Source: Cloeon dipterum (taxonomy: Eukaryota; Arthropoda; Insecta; Ephemeroptera; Baetidae). Taken from it: a DNA stretch of 64,000 nucleotides. The position numbers and the translations under genes were made by a program. Shown here in pieces: positions 47,201-59,200 of the stretch. Within the stretch, counting starts at the first letter, position 1, and every line of letters begins with the position of its first letter. The stretch spans positions 11,026,501 to 11,090,500 of the forward strand of contig NC_088787.1 of the NCBI RefSeq assembly GCF_949628265.1. The letters are read 5' to 3'. The notes under the pieces were generated by a model. That model did not search any database and was not told the origin of the DNA. It saw only the letters and a list, made by a program, of their open reading frames with translations.

Positions 47201-49378
47201 TTACAAATGCTTGTGAATAAAGCGCTGGATGAAGCTATTGTGACGTCTTAAAAATTGAGGCTGGTAGAGATTTTCTGTTTGTCTGTTCTGTGCCGTGCGT
47301 TTTGAATATAGAAAATGAAATCCAAGAAAAAGTAGATCGAAACAATGTGGTGGTGCCCTAAACATTGATGACGTCACTGATATGTATGACACACTCCTTT
47401 GCCAAATGGTCAAACAACGATTAAAAAATACTGCATAAAGATTTTTAATGAGGATAAAATTAAAAATAAATATTTTTTGGTGTACAAGTCCTTTAAAGGA
47501 TCCTTGAAGTGCCTTTGAGTTTCCATTTCAACATAATTGCTGTATAATTTAATTTTTTTCCCGAACATTGATGTTTCAATTAATATTTTTCTAACTAAAA
47601 TCCCGCTTTTCAGGAAAAAATTCTAAAATAAATCGAATTTCTGACAGTTCACACAATTTTATGTAAATTAAAATTCTAATTTTTGGTCTAGATTTGATCA
47701 AATTAGAATATGTATCGTTTAAGGTATTTAAATCTGGAGTACAGCCGTGAAGTCGATCTAGTTAAAATAATTGGAGCAAAGAGTGAATAAATACTCACAA
47801 ACGATGATGTCAGCCACGCCCTTGCCCTTGATGGGGAGCACGAGGGCGCGTCCGTCCATCTCGTAGTCGCCGTGCATCTCCAACACGGGCAGGTCAATGC
47901 TGAAGTGGATCTTGTGGTTCTCCAGCTCAGGCCTGCACACGTGGAACAAATCAGAAATACGAAATTTAATTTATTAAAAATGACAGTATAAATATGGAAA
48001 TGCAGTTTTTCGCAATTTCCATGGTTTATTTTAATTAAAATTCAAACTGGAAAAGCCGCTGATTTAAATAAAAAAACAGTTCATAGCTATTAATTTTTAA
48101 GGATAGAATTGTTCTGCCAATTATAATATTTATATTTTCTGCTTGACTTTATTTTATTAATTTTTTCCCAGAGAGATCCTGTCTATGAACATTTTCATTT
48201 TGAAAAGCAATATATTACATAACACAATTGAAAAAAGGTTGAGCAGAAATAATGTGTCGCGCACGGCGGGTGATTCACGCGGCGATTTGAACGCAGGACA
48301 CGTCGAATCGAAGCGAACAATAGATTACAGCACATGCAGCGAACGCATTGGTGTCAGGATGATGCGGTAATCGGCCTGTTTGACCGCCGAAGGCCCGAAG
48401 TCCGCGGCACAAATCGAAATCAGGGGTGAAAAAAAATCGCGTGGTATTGAAAGATGAAATTTGCTGCTTGGTCACGGTCGAGGCTGTTGAACTTGCGGCC
48501 GGCGAGAGAGCAGAGAAAGATACTCACCTGACCCAGTTGACTTTGTAGTCCTGGCCACCCTTGACGCGCAGCTTGGTCAGTTTCAGGTTGATGGCGACCG
48601 GGCCCGTGCCCTCGTCGATGCTCACCTCCTCCAGGCTCAACGGGTTCAGGGGGGGAATCTTGAACGACCGGATTCCTGAGCGAAAATTGAGCTCGTCAGT
48701 AATTGCACTCGTCCGTCGGATAATTTAAATAATTGAAAAATGCTACAGGGCCGAAATACTGATAAATTTATACTTGTTTTATTGAAAGTTATTGGCATTT
48801 CGTAGCTTTAAAATGAAATTGTTTGGCGTTTGGTGGTTGATATTTTAATTTTTAAATAGAGAAAATAGAAACAAAAGGGATAAAAACCATATTTTGTTAA
48901 AATTTGGCTGGTAAAATTATAGATTGTAGCTTAAATTAAAAACCCAGGCTTGCAATTTGCTCATTTTTCAAATTTTAACAGTGCGTAGTAACAAAAAGAA
49001 TAAAATATTTTTCAGGACAATTTGGAAGCTTTTTTAATTGGTTTCAGATCATGAACCAAAAAAGAAAAATTACTCACCCTTGTCCAGATGCGGCCGAAGA
49101 GCGTTGACGGACTCTACAATGCATTCGCCGAAGTTGTCTGCGTCGCGCTCGCACACTTTGAAGTAGCTCGCTGCAATGAGATAAAATAAGTACAATAATT
49201 ATTTCCTGATTCCGATAATTTTCTCCGCGTATACAAATGCAGTTATTTATTATTTCCCATTTTCCTGCCTTGAAAATGAAATATATAGAAGTTACTCACG
49301 CAGCGATTTGGCGTAATAAGTCGGCAAGGCGGCCAGGGCGACGGCCACGAGCGCGACCAGGCTTTTGGACAGCGTCAT
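44220..49378 (-). CDS. takeout / JHBP-family secreted lipid-binding protein
   Basis: Takeout-like proteins are secreted carriers with a long hydrophobic pocket for juvenile hormone-like or other lipids. Six exons on the minus strand: 49,300-49,378; 49,078-49,170; 48,528-48,675; 47,799-47,932; 46,992-47,144; 44,220-44,380. Every donor is GTGAGT or close, and the frame is open throughout, giving 255 residues, usual for the family. Residues 1-23 (MTLSKSLVALVAVALAALPT start) are a signal peptide. Two N-terminal cysteines (C33 and C43, in KVCERDADNFGECIVES) are the conserved disulfide pair. GIRSFKIPPLNPLSLEEV, KVNWVRPELENHKIHFSIDL, YEMDGRALVLPIKGKG and FNTVPFDTLFP follow family pattern. The exact member (takeout itself or a paralogue) cannot be told by eye. 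Confidence 0.95.
45380..45980. other. GC-richer patch in the last takeout-like intron
   Basis: This part of the intron 44,381-46,991 is GC-richer, with a (CA)n run (about 45,617-45,630) and a GGCA tetranucleotide run (45,883-45,905). ORFs here are not family-like. It may be an enhancer or an unrecognised transcript. Confidence 0.3.
46170..46490 (+). repeat. dispersed repeat family A, long copy
   Basis: About 320 bases in the last intron of the takeout-like gene, parallel to the copy at 18,640-18,985: CCAATTTTCTCCAATATTCA, TTTTCCTGGCACATTTCGAT, core CAGATCTATCCAA, TTTCAAGTAGGGAGACAGCC, TGGCTCTAACTAAATCCTAA, CAACAAGG and TTTTCCAG. Confidence 0.8.
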
Positions 49379-49443
49379 CGTTGGTGGAGAGGCGGCGGCG
49401 GCGGCGGTTGGGGACTAACAAGCGAGCTGCCGCTCGGCCGCCG

Positions 49444-49453
49444 CCTTTTATAA
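49444..49453 (-). promoter_or_regulatory. TATA box of takeout-like gene
   Basis: On the minus strand TTATAAAAGG lies 66 bases before the ATG at 49,378, which leaves room for a start about 30 bases downstream and a short leader. The surrounding DNA is GC-rich. Confidence 0.75.
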
Positions 49454-52400
49454 TCTCAGGCCGGTCCAACCTTGGCGGACACCACCACCAACACCACCAC
49501 CCACGGCTCGCGGCTCTTCTCGGCCGCAAATAATGCCGCTTTATTCGTTATCTATATGTTGCATTGCGATTTTTTTTGCAACGCTGACAATTTTAAAACT
49601 GGTTTGAGCTTCAAACATGCCTCGAAATCAGATTTATTTTTGTCAAGAGCAATTATTTATAAATATAAAGCCGTGATTCTCGTAAATTTCCAAGGATTGC
49701 TGAGCCAAGGAAGAGGCTTTCATAAGGTGTCTCGGTCTTGAAAAATTAATTAATAAATTAGAAGACAATTATGCACACCGTTTTTTTTAAGATTAACCTT
49801 AAAATAAATTTTGAAATAGTCTCTGTGCTTAATTTTTGATAAATTTGAAGATAATGGAATATTTGCAAATTCCTAGTACATTTAAAAAATTGAAAAAATA
49901 TAAACAGAATATCAAGAAAAAAGTGAGGACGTTCAGACGATTAGATTTCATTCAAGATTGATTGAATTTTAATTTCATGAACAAACCTAATTTTTCCTTA
50001 ATCGATTAAGAATTCCGTCTACTCAATGAAAAGCTTTTGACCAGAACTTCAACATTTTAATTTAAATAAAGATAAATCATCTCTTGAAATTTCCTTGCAA
50101 TAAATAATTGTCCCTGTCATTTTCATTGCAAACTAATCTTGACATTAAATAAAATTATTTGCCGTGCATGAAAATGATAAATAATTATGCAGTTGAGGTC
50201 AGGCGGAAATTCAAGCGTCCCATTGTTCGACTCGTCTCAAGTCTGAAGACGCTCGTTTGTTTGCAAATTTGCTTTGCGTTCGTTCAAGTCTCCTCTGAAC
50301 ACTTTTCTTATTATTTATTTATTTTTTTGTGCAGGCGGGAAGCACTGGACTGTGTGCAAGCAAAAGCGCTTGCATTTAATTCGATGTACGCGATTACCGC
50401 GTCCAAGGTCTGTCGGAAGAGCCGTACGCCATAACACACAATTTATCTATGTATCGTTCACTTTTAATCTCTTTTTAATTGCGTAACCTCTGCCACCGGC
50501 TAGAAGTTGTCTGAAAAATATTGCTGGCAAAATTTTCCTCTGCTTTTATTTGTCTTCTATTGCAGAAGGCAAACTGGTGGGGAATTTCCCTCTTTCACAG
50601 TTGCACACGACTGGGAAACGAACACAGAGCCGGTTTTTGGATAATAATAACTCTATAATCACTTGAGAATGATTAAATTTTATTTGCAAATTAAAGCCAC
50701 TAAATTTTTTTATCAAAAATTCCAATTCTAAGTGGAATTTCGCTAATTTAGTAATTCCTTTCCTAATTATTTTGGGGAAAACAGCACAATTTGAAAATTC
50801 CTTATCTCAAAAAGGGTTTGATTTTAGTACAATTTATTCTGCCATTGTTTGAGGAAGTTTAAATTTTAATCAACCACCGTGCAAATTATTTTCAGACGCA
50901 ATTGCTGTATTTAATTCCCTCTCATTTCTTTGTTTTCCGCGCAGACGGACTTATCGTCGGTCACGCATTTGCGCTCTTAGTTTTTCAATAATAACACCTT
51001 ATTATTCACCGCATGTGTTATAAAAGAAAAAAAAACTCTTGGTAGTGACGCGAGAGGTGCAAAAATATAAATATCTTACTTTGCAGGCTGTAGTTTCGAT
51101 CATTTGCGATGCGGAATTTCCAGCGCGCGCGGAGGCAAAAAAACAGCCAGAGATCATCTCCGCACATACGTACGTTGAAATTAATCGCGTAGAAAGTTCG
51201 AGAGGAAAATTTTACGAGAGCGAATTTCCTTTGGATGAAAAGTACATTGTCATCTCTGCTGAGCGACGAGATCGGTTTTACTTTCTTTTCTATACACTGC
51301 AAACGAACGGAGGAAAAAAAATAAAGGCCGACGAACGCAAGCAAAACTGAGAATTTTCACTTTATGACGGTTATTCAGGTAAAAATGTTTATTATATTTT
51401 TGGAAGGCTGAATTATCAGAATAATTATTAATTAATTTTATTTCTTTGCAAAGATAAATGCGTGGCTCTAAAACGGCCGTAATGATTCCTGAACTATTTA
51501 ATATGGATTTCTAATTTGAAACAATTTTTGGACCAATTAATTTTTAACAAATCCAAGATTAGCTCAAAATGGAAACTACCGAGCCAGAAGGTTGAGAGAT
51601 CCTGGGAAAAGATTATAAAAAGTTAGAAAAAAATGAAACAGGTTTAAGATAAAAAAATCGTCGAGTTAAAATTAGAAGCAGCTACCTCAGTGTATAGTTA
51701 GCTAATTATTTTTCCATAATTCTACAGAAGTTATCAACTTCCCTGCGACGGGAAAAAGCAAAAAGCTCAACAACCAGTAGTCAAGAGGCCTTTTTTGAAG
51801 AAATGAACAGCTCGCTACGCGCCTAAGAAGCTGCTTCTAATTTTAACTCGAAAATTACGGCAACCTTAAGTGCATAATTATGCCATCATTTAAGAACAAA
51901 AAAAATAATAAGGAATTGTGCTAATTTGCAAGAGAATTTCCTGAGAGGGAAAATTTAGTAATGTCTTTAATTTTTTCAACAGATTTTCCTCTATAATTTT
52001 GTATTAATATGGATAAAAACCGAATATTTCGATTTTTAAGACCTCGGTTTTAAGGTTCGATAAGGTCTGAAACAAATTTTTGATCTCAATGACAAGCGTA
52101 GGCCACGAGACGAACTGGGCCGCGATTAATGCGAGCTCTGACGTCATAAACGCATATTATTATTGCGGCGGAGGAATGCGACACAACAAACAATTTGCTG
52201 AACTGGTCCTTCCACGTGTGTTTTCGTGGACCGTGTGTGACATAATATAAGGCTGTTGGATGCAGCCTTGATCGAGAGAGCTTCAATTATGATTATATCA
52301 CGTGGCGCCAGGAAGGAAGGAAATTTAATTTGTATTCTCTCTCGCACGCGCACAAACAAAGACTATAACACACATAGCACGCACACTTAATGACGAGAGA

Positions 52401-55400
52401 CCGACTCTTGGTCAGGTTCAGGTAATGAGTGCCGCGCTCTTTTCGGCTATGTCAAGGGCGGCTCTGCGCTTACTCAGGAATGCCTGTCAAAAAACGCACA
52501 ATTTTTTATCCTTCTCAATATGTATGTTGATCAATATCAACAACACTGCATTTTTCTAATAGGGGGAAATTTTTGTCGCAAATAAACTGAATTCTTGTTA
52601 CAAATAATCTGGCTGGGAAATTTTTGTAAATTTAATCCTCATGAGAGCCAAGTTTTTTTTATCACAAGCACAAATATTTAGCAGATTTAAACTGGCTTAA
52701 GCGATTTTTAAGCGGCTAAAAATTGCATATTTAATCGTTCGTGATGATTGGAATCTCAGACAAAAGTAGTTGATCGCGTAAAATTTTCAACCCTGGCCAC
52801 GAGAACTTGCTCAGGCAAACAATTAATAACATTTTACATTATTGCAAGAGCAAGATGTTATTTTTTAAATTTAGCAACAAATTATCTTTAAAAATTCTGA
52901 CTGAGAAACAGATTTTGCCCAATTTCTCGAAAAAAAAAACTGAATCAATGATTTTTTTCGCTTGATTCCTTTCGTTGCGATCTATCCAATGGTTTGCGTA
53001 TTAATAGCTAATTAAGTTTCCTTCAGACAAAATAAATCATGATTTCCAATAAGGAGAGAGTGCTCGCCGCTTGATGAGCATTCAAAAACTTTTGCGCCGA
53101 TTTTCTCATAAATACGGTTTTTTAAGTGAACGTAAAAAATTGTTCAGAAATTTTCTGTACAGCTTTGCTCTAAATTTTTTGAAAAATGAAAGTACGAATT
53201 GAAAGCGATTAATAATTAATAATTGAAATTATTAAAGTCTTCAAAAAGAAGAACGTAATTCCTTTGCTTTTTTCCTTCCTGTCAATATACCAAGAACAAA
53301 TTAAAGAGTTGCAAAAATGAGAAAAATCTGGCGTGTCTGGAGTGCAAATATTTATTCATTAGCGCTTACGTAAGCCCGCATCATTACAGAAGCTGGTTTT
53401 GATGCTCAAGCACGAAAAAGGATGTTTGCTCGTTGACATTCCGAACCGCAAACAAAAAAGGCACTCTGCATTTCGAGAGCAGACGAAAGGTGGAGGGAAG
53501 GAAAAATATGGACGAATTTTAATATTTGATGCCGCAATTATCGCGTGTGCGTCACTCTCTCTCTCTCTCGGCGCATATTGTCCTTTGCACATTTTCAAGC
53601 CGGCCGACCTTGCCTGATGGCCGCCAACGACCTTGACCATCAAAAGCTCTGGAGTGAGCCAGCGAGCGTCAATTGATTGAGGCAACTGCTACTCCTCTTC
53701 CCCGTTCCTTCCGCGATTATTCTTGAGGCTAGACAAATTATTTAGGCGCCTCGCACGATCGCGGAAACATAATTTCCATTTGCCCCATTTATGGTTCATC
53801 GTTAAATACTAGGACAGATTCGAGTGGTAGAGTACCGGGATACTGTCACGTGTTTGATGTCCAAAATAATTATTAGCCAGTTTTAATTGAAAGAGCCTTG
53901 CTTTTGACCAGGGCTAGAAATTTAAATGCAAGATTTGTATAAATATCACGTCTTTTTTAAATTTATTTCTTAACTTGGATAAGCTGGTAAAAAATAATAT
54001 ATTTTATTAGGGAATCTTTCCCGCATATTTAAATTGAAGGAAATCAAATCGGTGATTTTCCAAAAATGAGATGACGCCATTACTGTTTAGAGAAACCAGC
54101 ATTACCCTAATTTAAAACTTTAGCGAGGTTGCTAATTTAGCTAATTTGATTTAGGAGTTAGAATTTTTTGTAGTATACAATTAAGGAAGAACTGTTAATG
54201 TTTTTGGTTGTGATGTGTTTTTTGCATTGTTTGATCAAAATTTGTAACGTGATGCAGCTCATGGCCCTTTAGTCTTTGGTCATTGACACCTCGATGCGCG
54301 GCTAATTAGTGAGCTGTTGACCTTTGCGTTTGGCCAGTTGCGGGCCAAAGCGGACGTCCTTTACAGTCTTAACTACGAAAAAATGAGCGCGGCCGCATTA
54401 GATTCGTCTGCTCACACAACACCACGTGTTGACCGGTTTATTGCTCTTTTGGACCAGGAAGACGGAAAAACGTGAAAATTCGCAGCGTTTCTGCCTCGAG
54501 ATGGACCCAGGAAGAATGATGATTTAATTTACAGCCTTCAAGAAAGTGATTATTTTTTGGAGAAATAGAACGGAAGGCACTACATTTGCATCAAATTTGT
54601 CATAATTTATGTATAGACTTGAAGGCTGCTACTGTTTTTTTCACTCTAAAAATCTTTTCCCCAAACAATTAATTGGAGATGCTTCTAGAAAGTCTGAGAT
54701 TTGAATTTAGGGAATTGTAGTGTATTTTTGGTAAAAATATATTTTACACCGTGAAATTTGTAAAAAAAATCGTTATTTAAATGTTAAACAATTTCAACAG
54801 AACATTATTTCTAGAAGCAAAAGTAACATAAAATTCTATCTTTCGACAAGGTTGCATTTTCACATCTGTTTGTGGTCAAAATTTTAAAATAGTAATACGT
54901 TTTTTACTATATTAGTCAACACCATATAGAGCCGATTTTCTCCTGTTGAAGAGAAGGTTAAAAAACCTATTCAACATATATTAAAAACATGGTTACATTA
55001 GCAGCACTTTTAACTGAAATTAAAGTCCACAACACATAGAGGATTCTGAATCAACGGTGGTTGAAAAAGACGACTACAACCAGTCATCAGAGTAAAAAAT
55101 ACGTAATAAAAGAGACGATATATCTTGCGAAACCCCGCCACTTCACCGCCTTGTGAGACTATAAATTCCTCTTACGAAAATTCAGAAGCAATTAACTCGA
55201 TTTCCTTTACTTCAAGCTATGTACCAAAGTGCGAAATTCTGTACATCTCGTGAACACACAAATAATTACCAAGGATTATTTTCATGGCTGCAACAACTGC
55301 TGATCGATTTAAGAGAAATTTTGTGGCAAATGACCCTTTGAGATATTTTCTTATGCGAGAGTTCAATAATTAGCTAGATTTTTCAAATTCCCTATTATTA

Positions 55401-56217
55401 TTTTTGTTTATTCCTGCAATGGATATTACAATAAATAATACATTAAATATGAAAATGTATACATTAATCGTGGTAGCGGAAAAATTGCGCAACTGTCAAC
55501 AACCAAATGCGAAGAGCAATCAATTTAACAAAATTTAAATTTATGTGTTTGTTGAGCTTTGTGCAATTTTGCCAATACCACGACGAAATATGAAAATTTA
55601 AAAGCAAGAAGTGGTGAACAGTAGTAGCAAAATAAAGCTATGTGAGTAAATTTGTCTAATATCTAGTAATGTGTTTTTTTTATAATTTTCCATAGGGAAA
55701 TAGGATTTATATACGTAAAAACTTCAATATTACTTGTTCGCAGAATCAATTGATTTAATTGATTTATATATGTTTAAAAATCTGATGAAAAAATGGCCGA
55801 TTTAACACAACAAAATAACATTTATTCCTAATAGTACAACAAGGAAACAAATTCAAAACCCACTCTCAGTCAATGGTCCGAGACCCAAAGCAGCGGGGCG
55901 CAGCTTTGAAAATTTTTTCGAAATATTATACAGCGCAAAAAGATAACAATAAAGCTCCTTGTCCACTAATGCGAATACAGGAGCGGTCAAATTCAACAAA
56001 CTGTTTTATTTCGGGTGCCTATTGCAATGCATAGGCTAATCACTGAGACCTCCACCATTAAGTTTAACTACAATCGGCAAGAATATAGCGTGACTAATTT
56101 TTCATGTGCAATTTGAATGCGTGGCGACTGTTGGAAAATAATTCCCAGTCCTTTAATCCTAAATTGCAAGGGCGGCGTGTGTTTGACGCCGCAGGTAAAA
56201 TGGAATTAATTGCGGAC
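49454..56217. other. gene-free intergenic stretch
   Basis: No exon or RNA gene was recognised. GC-richer patches occur at 50,180-50,440, 50,930-51,340, 52,080-52,470, 53,340-53,760 and 54,230-54,500. A CRE (52,139-52,146) and a family A repeat (52,940-53,115) are present. The patch at 54,280-54,360 has CTTTGGTCA and TGACCTTTG, which resemble nuclear-receptor half-sites. It may hold regulatory elements for the flanking divergent-to-tandem minus-strand genes. Confidence 0.45.
52940..53115 (+). repeat. dispersed repeat family A copy
   Basis: GCTTGATTCCTTTCGTTGCG followed by ATCTATCCAATGG, CAGACAAAATAAATC, TTTCCAATAAGGAGAGAGTG, CTCGCCGCTTGATGAGCATT and GCGCCGATTTTCTCA. It is the best partner of the copies at 800-1010 and 23,205-23,345. 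Confidence 0.8.
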
Positions 56218-59200
56218 TCACTCGATCAGGGAGAGAAGGTGGTGGATGCCGAACGGGCTCGTCCTGGCCACCCTCTCTATGGTCTCGGTTGGTTCGAGCA
56301 TCAAATTCTTGACCTTCGAGGGTCGATTATCCTCGTAGCAATCTGCTACGTAGCGACAGTAGTTGTCCCTTTCCTCGATGACCTTGCGCATCAGTTCGTC
56401 CTCCGACGAGCACAAATGGCCTTGATTCTCCTTGACGTACAGCACCATGCGGCGCCAGGCAGTCTTGCCTCTCGCTATCACCGAATGCATGTCCTTCCGC
56501 ATCTCCTGATAACTCCCGTCCTTCAGCTGAAAGCGGCATAAAATTATAAATAAGGTTTAATCCGTGATTATTTTAACGATTTATTAATATAAAAAGGATT
56601 TTTACCGTTTGGCGCGCCATTATTTATTAAGTTGTTGAGAAATAATCTTCACCTTTAACCTTAAATATTCTCTGAAAATGGGGAAAGAGCTAAAATGTAC
56701 CCAGAGAGTGCCATTTAAATTTTTGAAAAAATTCTGCTCTTAATTAAGTTTGCAATCATGCTAATCAAGCCAAGTCTCCCTATAGATAATTATAATTTAA
56801 TTCACCAGAAAATTTAGCTCATAATTCGCTCACCATTGGATAGAGCGTGACGAGGGGAATTAAAATCAAGCGAAAAAGTATTTCATAAATAATGGAAGTA
56901 CATTAGGCAAAATCGTAAATTAGTAATAAGTCAATAGCTGATTAATTTTTTATTTTTGCAAGCGATGAGAAAATCAGGTGTGAAAACAAATGCAACCCTG
57001 CAATAATATTAATTTGGAAACAGAGAGTTGGTAAAATTTCTAGTAAAGATAGTGACAAAATTCCAGATCTAAAAAAAAAATCAACAAGTGTTCAAACAGA
57101 AGGGAAAGCACCAACCTGCTTTTTCTCCAGATGAACCATCTCCCTAAGGCAGTTCTCCCTGTTGAAGATCTTGTGCATGAGGTGCAGCTGGGCCATGAGG
57201 CGGCGCGCGTGCAGCGAGTCCCAGCCGAGCTTGGCGCGGTTCGCCTTCCAGCTTGGATGCCAGCTCTGCGAGTGGAACGGGGTTTCCAGGATGAAGGCAG
57301 CCCACTTCTGCTGCACCCTTTCCAGCCTGGCGAAGAGGTCGTCATCCGAATAGTTGCTGCGCAGACCCCAAATCGAGGAGCAAATCTCGAGCTTGGGACG
57401 CAGCACGTGTATGTAGATGCGCCTCTTCATCTTGGCCGGGATCAGTTTGACCAACTCCATGTAAAGGTCCAGCGTCGGCTCGTGCTTATCGATCAGGTTG
57501 ATGACGTGTCTGTAGGGTGTCAGGTCAAACGACAGCGTCACGCCCAGGTACTCGAGGTGGCTCACGCGAGTCACCTTCGCGTCGAACATCAGGTACTCCC
57601 GCATGATCAGGTTTTCTTTCTTGAACTTATCAGGGTTGTAAAAGGTGATGACTTGCACCTTCTTCTGGTTCGCCTGTGAATGGAATTTAATTGGCCAGGG
57701 CGTTATTTAGGGCAAAGAGCACGGACCGTGACACATTTAAAATATCCATACAGTTAAAAAAAATGTGTTGAGCCTAAAGGCACAATTTTCTGGGTTAACA
57801 TTATGAGCTGCAGTGATGAGCAATCAGTTTTGACACGCACAAGTTCAAGTGCAGCATATTGTTCGCAATGACAATTTGATAAATGTTATTATGAAACACT
57901 CATAACAATTATTGTCTATTAAATTAATCAGGGCGTTGAAAAACGATGGACAATTGACAAATATCCAGTCCGTCAGTGATTCTTTTTTGCATTAATTTCT
58001 ACGAATAACCAGCATTATTTGTATAGCAGTTTTTTCATCGGATCGACCCTTTTGAGATGGGTGACCCTCTGATAGCGAACAACTCGCGGAAATTCAATTT
58101 CCCAAGAGCATGATGCGCAAGGACCTCATTGGAGGAAGCCCAGTCCAGAAAAGGAACCGTCATTGCAATGCAAGAAAATCAAATGTAGGCGCAAATAAAC
58201 TCTAACCCCAAACATCGCTTGGATTCTCACATTGCAATGTGCACGCAGTGCATGCGCTCAGCAGTAAGCCAAAAACAATTTGCTGCTTTTTTTAGAAATA
58301 TAATATCAATTTGTAGACGAAAATTTGGCAACCAAAAAAGATCAAATCTCTATTAACCAACCATAGCGTCAATCTCAGCATTCCGAGGCCATAGAAATAA
58401 ACTAAAGGAGTGCAAACCTTGAGGCCGTGGTCGTGGATATATGTTTCTAGCTGATAGAGGTCCTCCTGCAATGAGTACTGATCGTCTTTGTTCTTGATCT
58501 CCTTGTATACCAGAAGATCATCCCCGAAGCCTCGGATGCGCGACTTGTTCCTCAGCGCTTTGAAGATTGAGTTGATGTAGATCAGGAAAAGTGGATTGGT
58601 GAGGGGGCTTCCCTGCGGCAGGCCCTGGCGTAGGTCCAGAATCGGCGATACGGCGCCCTTCACCTTGACGGTCTGCGTGTGTCCGATTAGGAACGTTTTA
58701 ATGAACGCGTACACCGGCCGGTCGATAGGCAGGCACTTCAGCTTGTTCAGCAGCAGTCGGTGGTTCACGAAGTTCGTCGCGGCCTTGAGGTCGACCTTCA
58801 CGCAGTCCACTTGCGAGCCGGAACGCGTGAACAAGCTCACCTCTTCTCGGAAGCAGGCCAGTTGGCTCTCGTTGCTGAAACCCTTGCGATGACCGTGCTG
58901 CCTGCGCAGCGAGAAAAATAAATAAATGATAAGTACGAACGAAAAACTGGATAAAATGAAAATATACAGCTTGAAAATGCAGGGTTCGCAAAACACCGCA
59001 TTTTTTTCGGAAAACCTACTTGCAAAAAACTGTTTTTCCGGGGTTTTCTGCAACACATGCACTGTTACGGTAGATAAAAAATTCTCATGATGTAAGACCA
59101 AAAATAGAAATTTTACAGTATAAAAGCCAGACTTTTGTTTCACTGAAAGGCAGAAATTTTTATTAACTCTGACCATAGTAATTTTCCCAAAATTTCTGAC

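Noticed and set aside
54240..54500. Nuclear-receptor-like half-sites (CTTTGGTCA, TGACCTTTG)
   Set aside because: Short degenerate motifs without a nearby promoter; noted only as part of a GC-richer intergenic patch.
58902..59176. N-terminal extension of the minus-strand RT ORF beyond the QHG motif
   Set aside because: This part is intron 4: it is AT-rich, contains a family C repeat, and the acceptor GCTGCGCAG at 58,902 joins in frame to the upstream RT exon.
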